NCBI RefSeq assembly: GCF_900100955.1
Contig: NZ_FNCC01000020.1
Coordinates: 62,001-126,000, forward strand
Source: Lentzea fradiae
Lineage (GTDB): Bacteria > Actinomycetota > Actinomycetes > Mycobacteriales > Pseudonocardiaceae
Direction of reading: 5' to 3'
DNA length: 64,000 nt
Numbering within the stretch: the stretch's first letter is position 1; each line of letters starts with the position of its first letter. Below, in pieces: positions 60,295 through 64,000 of the stretch. A program made the position numbers and the translations under genes. The notes under the pieces were generated by a model, which saw only the letters and a list, made by a program, of their open reading frames with translations, did no database searches and was not told the origin of the DNA.

Positions 60295-60500
60295 GCGGCG
60301 ACCTTCTCCGGTTCGGGTTCGGGCTCGGAACCGACCGACGCCGGGTTCTTCGCGCCCCAGTCCGCCACGCGGTCGATCAGCCGCGCCACGCCCAGGCAGA
60401 GCGGCAGCACCACGACCATCACCACGGGGAACTGCAGGGCGACGGGCAGCTGCACGACCCACAGCTCGACGCCGTTCCACCACTGCACCAGCCAGTCCAC
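60291..60500 (-). CDS. small membrane protein upstream of the RNase
   Basis: 69 aa from GTG 60500 (VDWLVQWWNGVEL). One long hydrophobic helix follows a Trp-rich start (VVQLPVALQFPVVMVVVLPLCLGV), then RLIDRVADWGAKNP and a Glu/Pro tail (SEPEPEPEKVAA). Its stop overlaps the RNase GTG, so it is co-translated. It may help export or anchor the RNase, or be its own small effector. No family recognised. Confidence 0.7.
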   Translation of the reverse strand: MDWLVQWWNGVELWVVQLPVALQFPVVMVVVLPLCLGVARLIDRVADWGAKNPASVGSEPEPEPEKVAA

Positions 60501-60570
60501 CCGTCCCAGCCTAGTCTCGTGACGGGTGTCACGACATTTGGCCACGATCCAGGTGGGTATGTTGCCAAGC

Positions 60571-61539
60571 ATGTTCGCCGTTTACGCAGAAGCACCCAGT
60601 CCCGAGAACCCGCTGGCCGCGCTGCGCGTCGGCGAGCGTCCCGACCCCGAGGTGCCCGCCGGGTGGGTGCGGGTGGCGGTCAAGGCCGCGAGCCTCAACA
60701 TGCACGACGTGTGGACGCTGCGGGGCGTCGGCATCAAGGCCGAGCAGTTCCCGATGATCCTGGGCTGCGACGGCGCGGGCATCCTCGACGACGGCACCGA
60801 GGTGGTGCTGCACTCGGTCATCGGCGACCCCGGCTGGTCCGGTGACGAGACGCTCGACCCGAAGCGGACGCTGCTTACCGAGAAGCACCAGGGCACCTTC
60901 GCCGACCACGTCGTGGTGCCCGCCCGCAACGCGCTGCCCAAGCCCGCGGAGCTGTCGTTCGCCGAGGCGGCGTGCATGGGCACGGCGTGGCTGACGGCGT
61001 ACCGGATGCTGTTCGTGAAGTCCGGTCTGCGTCCCGGCCAGACGATGCTCGTGCAGGGCGCGTCGGGCGGTGTGTCGACGGCGCTGATCCAGCTCGGCCG
61101 TGCCGCCGGTTTCCGGGTCTGGGTGACGGGCCGCACGGAGGACAAGCGCGCGCTGGCGTCGAGCCTGGGCGCCCACCAGGTGTTCGAGTCCGGTGCCCGG
61201 CTGCCCGAACGGGTCGACGCGGTGTTCGAGACCGTCGGCAAGGCCACCTGGTCGCACTCGATGAAGGCGCTGAAGCCCGGCGGCGTCGTGGTGATCTCCG
61301 GCGCGACGTCCGGCGACGCGACGGCGGCCGAGTTGCAGCGGCTGTTCTTCCTGCAGCTGCGCGTGGTCGGCTCGACGATGGGCACCCGCGAGGAGCTGGG
61401 CGACCTGCTGAGGTTCTGCGCGCTCAACGACCTGAAGCCGCAGATCGGCGCGGAGCTGAAGTTCGAGGACGCCGAGCAGGGCATCAGGTCGATGATCGAC
61501 GGCGAGACCGCGGGCAAGATCGTGTTCAGCAGGCCCTGA
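60571..61539 (+). CDS. NADPH:quinone oxidoreductase / zinc-type MDR-family dehydrogenase
   Basis: 322 aa from ATG 60571 (MFAVYAEAPSPENPL). The GroES-like N-terminal domain has ASLNMHDVWTLRGVG and ILGCDGAGILDDG. The Rossmann domain has MLVQGASGGVSTALIQLGRAAG, then VFETVGKATW. The cysteine/histidine ligands of the structural and catalytic zincs are absent, so it is closer to the quinone oxidoreductase branch. It probably reduces quinones or enals with NADPH. It is divergent from the RNase operon. Confidence 0.88.
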   Translation: MFAVYAEAPSPENPLAALRVGERPDPEVPAGWVRVAVKAASLNMHDVWTLRGVGIKAEQFPMILGCDGAGILDDGTEVVLHSVIGDPGWSGDETLDPKRTLLTEKHQGTFADHVVVPARNALPKPAELSFAEAACMGTAWLTAYRMLFVKSGLRPGQTMLVQGASGGVSTALIQLGRAAGFRVWVTGRTEDKRALASSLGAHQVFESGARLPERVDAVFETVGKATWSHSMKALKPGGVVVISGATSGDATAAELQRLFFLQLRVVGSTMGTREELGDLLRFCALNDLKPQIGAELKFEDAEQGIRSMIDGETAGKIVFSRP

Positions 61540-61639
61540 ACGGCACGAAAGTGCCGAAAACGGCTTCCTGATCGGTGGGTCCGGCCGAACCGCGTGACAG
61601 TGGTCATGAGTGTTCGCCCGGACCCAAAGGGAGCTAGGC

Positions 61640-63058
61640 ATGACCACGCAGGGCGTCTTCCGGCGCAAGCCCATCGACCAGATCGCCGACGACTCCGGCG
61701 ACGGGCTCACCAGAACGCTGGGCCTGTGGCAGCTCACCGCGATCGGCGTCGGCGGCATCATCGGCGCGGGCATCTTCTCGCTCGCGGGCGCCGTCGCGAA
61801 CAAGACGGCCGGTCCCGCCGTGCTGATCTCGTTCCTCGTCGCCGGCGTCGCGAGCGCGGCGGCGGCGTTCTCGTACGCGGAGTTCGCCGGTCTGATCCCG
61901 AGGGCGGGCAGCGCCTACACCTACGGCTACGCGGTGCTCGGCGAGATCGTCGGCTGGTTCATCGGCTGGGACCTGCTGCTCGAGTACACGGCGATCGTGG
62001 CAGTGGTCGCCATCGGCATCTCCGGCTACTTCACCGAACTGCTGTCGTTGCTGGACATCCACCTGCCGCAGTGGATGCTCGGCGCGCCGGGGACGGAGAC
62101 CGGTGACGTCGCCGCGGGCACGTACAAGGTCAACCTGTTCGCGGTGCTGCTGTGCCTGCTGATCGCGTACGTGCTGAACCTGGGCATGAAGAACGCGGCG
62201 CGGTTCGAGACGACGCTGGTGTACCTGAAGGTCGGCGTCGTGCTGCTGGTCATCGTCGTCGGCGCGTTCCACATCGACACCGCCAACTACAACCCGTTCT
62301 TCCCGTTCGGCCTCTCGGGTGCGCTCACGGGCGCGGCCACGGTGTTCTTCGCGGTGTTCGGCTACGACGCCATGTCGACGGCGGCCGAGGAGTCGAAGGA
62401 CTCCCAGAAGCACATGCCCAGGGCCATCATCTACTCGCTGGCGATCTCGATGGTCCTGTACGTGCTGGCCTGCCTGGTGCTGACCGGCATGGTGAACTAC
62501 GCCGACGTCGACGCCGAGTCCGCCTTCGCCACGGCGTTCGCCGACGTCGGCCTGCCCGCGCTCGGCATCGTCATCAGCGTCGGCGCGATCCTCGGCATCA
62601 CGACGGTGCTCTTCACGTTCCTGCTGGGCGCGGCCCGCGTCGGCTACTCGATGAGCCGCGACGGGCTGCTGCCTCCGTGGTTCGCGAAGACGCACCCGGT
62701 GAAGCACGTGCCGTCGCGCATCACCTGGGTGCTCGGAGCCGCCTCCGCCGGCATCGCCGGGTTCCTGCCGATCGCCGAGGCCGCCGAGCTCACCAACATC
62801 GGGATCCTGCTGGCGTTCGTCGTGGTGTGCGTGGCGGTGATCGTGTTGCGGTACAAGCAACCCGAACTGCCGCGCACGTTCCGGACCCCGGGCATGCCCG
62901 TCGTCCCGGCCGTCGGCGTCGTGTTCTCGCTCTGGCTGATCACGTTCCTGAACCCGGAGACCTGGCTGCGGTTCGGGGTGTGGTTCGTGATCGGCCTGGT
63001 CGTCTACTTCACCTACTCGAAGCGGCACTCCGTCATGGAGCGTCGGCCCACCTCGTGA
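61640..63058 (+). CDS. amino acid permease (APC superfamily)
   Basis: 472 aa from ATG 61640, with AAGGGAG upstream. About 12 membrane segments; the first contains the APC motif AIGVGGIIGAGIFSLAG. The segment GSAYTYGYAVLGEIVGWFIGWDLLLEY is typical of the cationic amino acid transporter (CAT/YfnA-like) group, and FFAVFGYDAMSTAAEESKDSQKHMPRAI follows. It probably imports a cationic or neutral amino acid. It is convergent with the DUF885 gene (26-base overlap). Confidence 0.92.
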   Translation: MTTQGVFRRKPIDQIADDSGDGLTRTLGLWQLTAIGVGGIIGAGIFSLAGAVANKTAGPAVLISFLVAGVASAAAAFSYAEFAGLIPRAGSAYTYGYAVLGEIVGWFIGWDLLLEYTAIVAVVAIGISGYFTELLSLLDIHLPQWMLGAPGTETGDVAAGTYKVNLFAVLLCLLIAYVLNLGMKNAARFETTLVYLKVGVVLLVIVVGAFHIDTANYNPFFPFGLSGALTGAATVFFAVFGYDAMSTAAEESKDSQKHMPRAIIYSLAISMVLYVLACLVLTGMVNYADVDAESAFATAFADVGLPALGIVISVGAILGITTVLFTFLLGAARVGYSMSRDGLLPPWFAKTHPVKHVPSRITWVLGAASAGIAGFLPIAEAAELTNIGILLAFVVVCVAVIVLRYKQPELPRTFRTPGMPVVPAVGVVFSLWLITFLNPETWLRFGVWFVIGLVVYFTYSKRHSVMERRPTS

Positions 63059-64000
63059 CGATCTGGTCGAGGGTGGAGAGCGGCACCGGTCCGCTCCCCA
63101 CCACCAGGTCGTGGAAGGCGCGGACGTCGAACCGGTCGCCCATCTTCGTCTCGGCCTCGGCGCGGATGCGCTGGATCTCCAGGCGTCCCACCATGTACGA
63201 CAGCGCCTGGCCGGGCGACTCGATGTACCTGTCGATCTCCGACTGGATCTCGGGCTCGGTCATGACGGTGTTCTCGCGCAGGTAGTCGACGGCCTGCTGC
63301 CGCGACCAGCCGAGCGCGTGCAGACCCGTGTCGACCACCAGCCGCCCGGCGCGCATGGCGTCCGTGCCCAGCATCCCGAGCCGCTGCTCGTCCGAGGAGT
63401 ACAGGCCCATCTCGTCGGCCAGGCGCTCGGTGTAGAGGCCCCAGCCCTCCAGATACGCCCCGATGAACGCGAACTTGCGCATGTCGGGGAGGTCCAGCTC
63501 GCCGGAGATGGAGAACTGGTAGTGGTGGCCGGGCACGGCCTCGTGGAACGCCGTCGCCTCGGACAGGGTGCGGCTGCGTTCGGTGGCGCCCAACGGGTTC
63601 AGCCAGTACGTGCCGGGACGGCTGCGGTCGGCGGGCGCGGGCTGGTAGAACGCGATGGCCGACGTCCGCTGCTCCTCCTCGGGCACGGCGAGGACCTGGC
63701 AGCCGATGCTCGGCATGCGGCCGAACCACTTCGGCGCCTCCGCCTCGGCGCGCGCGATGGCCGCGACGGCGCTCTCGATCATCTGCTCCTGGCTGTCCCA
63801 CAGCAGTTCCGTGCGCAGCCGGTGGAAGATCTCCGCGACGTCCTTCGTGCCCCACAGCCGGGAGCCGATCTCCGCGTACTCCTCGCGCAGCCCGGCGATC
63901 AGGTCGAGCCCCAGCCGGTGCAGCTCCTCCGGTGTGCGCGAGGTCGTCGTGTAGTCGGCGACGAGCTTGGCGTAGTTCTCCTGGCCGTCCGGCAGCCAGC
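63033..64000 (-). CDS. DUF885-family protein, C-terminal part (runs off window)
   Basis: The frame is open from the window edge to the stop at 63033, about 320 codons. The motif ATAFHEAVPGHHYQF resembles HExxH metallopeptidase sites, with a downstream Glu in YLEGWGLYTERLA. Other family marks are SDEQRLGMLGTDAMRAGRLVVDTGLHALGW and ENTVMTEPEIQSEIDRY. DUF885 members are putative metallopeptidases of ~550-600 residues. The N-terminus lies beyond position 64000. Confidence 0.9.
   Translation of the reverse strand, partial: WLPDGQENYAKLVADYTTTSRTPEELHRLGLDLIAGLREEYAEIGSRLWGTKDVAEIFHRLRTELLWDSQEQMIESAVAAIARAEAEAPKWFGRMPSIGCQVLAVPEEEQRTSAIAFYQPAPADRSRPGTYWLNPLGATERSRTLSEATAFHEAVPGHHYQFSISGELDLPDMRKFAFIGAYLEGWGLYTERLADEMGLYSSDEQRLGMLGTDAMRAGRLVVDTGLHALGWSRQQAVDYLRENTVMTEPEIQSEIDRYIESPGQALSYMVGRLEIQRIRAEAETKMGDRFDVRAFHDLVVGSGPVPLSTLDQIVTRWADAP

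Overview
The window is high-GC actinobacterial DNA, most likely from Pseudonocardiales (a Lentzea/Saccharothrix-type genome). This rests on the codon use, the many GTG starts with 4-base stop/start overlaps, the XRE-DUF5753/DUF397 regulator pairs, and a core gene order that follows Mycobacterium: dnaG, dgt, glyS, smtB, zur, uppS, recO, era, CBS transporter, ybeY, phoH, rsmE, dnaJ, hrcA, hemW, sulfite reductase, cysH. Assignment is by pattern recognition only; no search was run.

Regions. 1-9.8 kb is accessory: a truncated LuxR/AfsR-type ATPase, a STAS protein, an orphan TPR protein, a four-gene unit of a small secreted protein, a small lipoprotein, a response regulator and a histidine kinase, then xth and two uncharacterised genes. 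9.9-23.7 kb mixes two tRNAs, dnaG and dgt with an ECF41 sigma factor and its likely target operon, a serpin, an orphan DUF5753 protein, a peptidase E homologue and a secreted serine hydrolase whose 5' coding region carries a very AT-rich palindrome cluster. 23.8-33 kb is the glyS / smtB-zur / uppS-recO-era block. A long leftward operon (era, recO, uppS, a YbjN-like gene, two acidic paralogues, a permease and a TIGR03943-type protein) ends at a 24-bp hairpin facing zur.

33.1-37.5 kb is an accessory island lodged between era and the degenerate cytidine-deaminase-like gene: an XRE regulator, a DUF397 protein and two pRiA4b ORF-3-like proteins that share an N-terminal module with a gene 27 kb away. 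37.5-48.1 kb returns to core genes (CBS/CorC protein, ybeY, phoH, rsmE, dnaJ, hrcA, hemW), interrupted by a GNAT gene and a hydrolase-TetR-HIT group.

48.2-56.7 kb is an assimilatory sulfate and sulfonate operon: leader peptide, sulfite reductase, small zinc ribbon, cysH, cysD, cysN, ssuA-like, ssuB, ssuC, sirohydrochlorin chelatase. It converts sulfate to APS, sulfite and sulfide, imports organic sulfonates and may supply the metal-insertion step for sirohaem. 56.8-64 kb is accessory: a DUF3800-like gene, a secreted protein, a DJ-1/PfpI protein, an enoyl-CoA hydratase, a membrane-peptide/RNase/barstar operon, an oxidoreductase, an APC permease and a truncated DUF885 gene.

The most notable signals are: (i) a perfect 33-bp AT-rich palindrome plus two GATATATC sites inside a GC-rich secreted hydrolase gene; (ii) an exact ECF41 promoter (TGTCACA-N16-CGTC) 8 bp ahead of the carboxymuconolactone-decarboxylase-like gene, near the ECF41 gene; (iii) polyacidic paralogues translationally coupled to a probable zinc-linked permease; (iv) a three-member family built on a shared WVG...LT module; (v) an RNase Sa-like enzyme, barstar and membrane peptide in overlapping genes.
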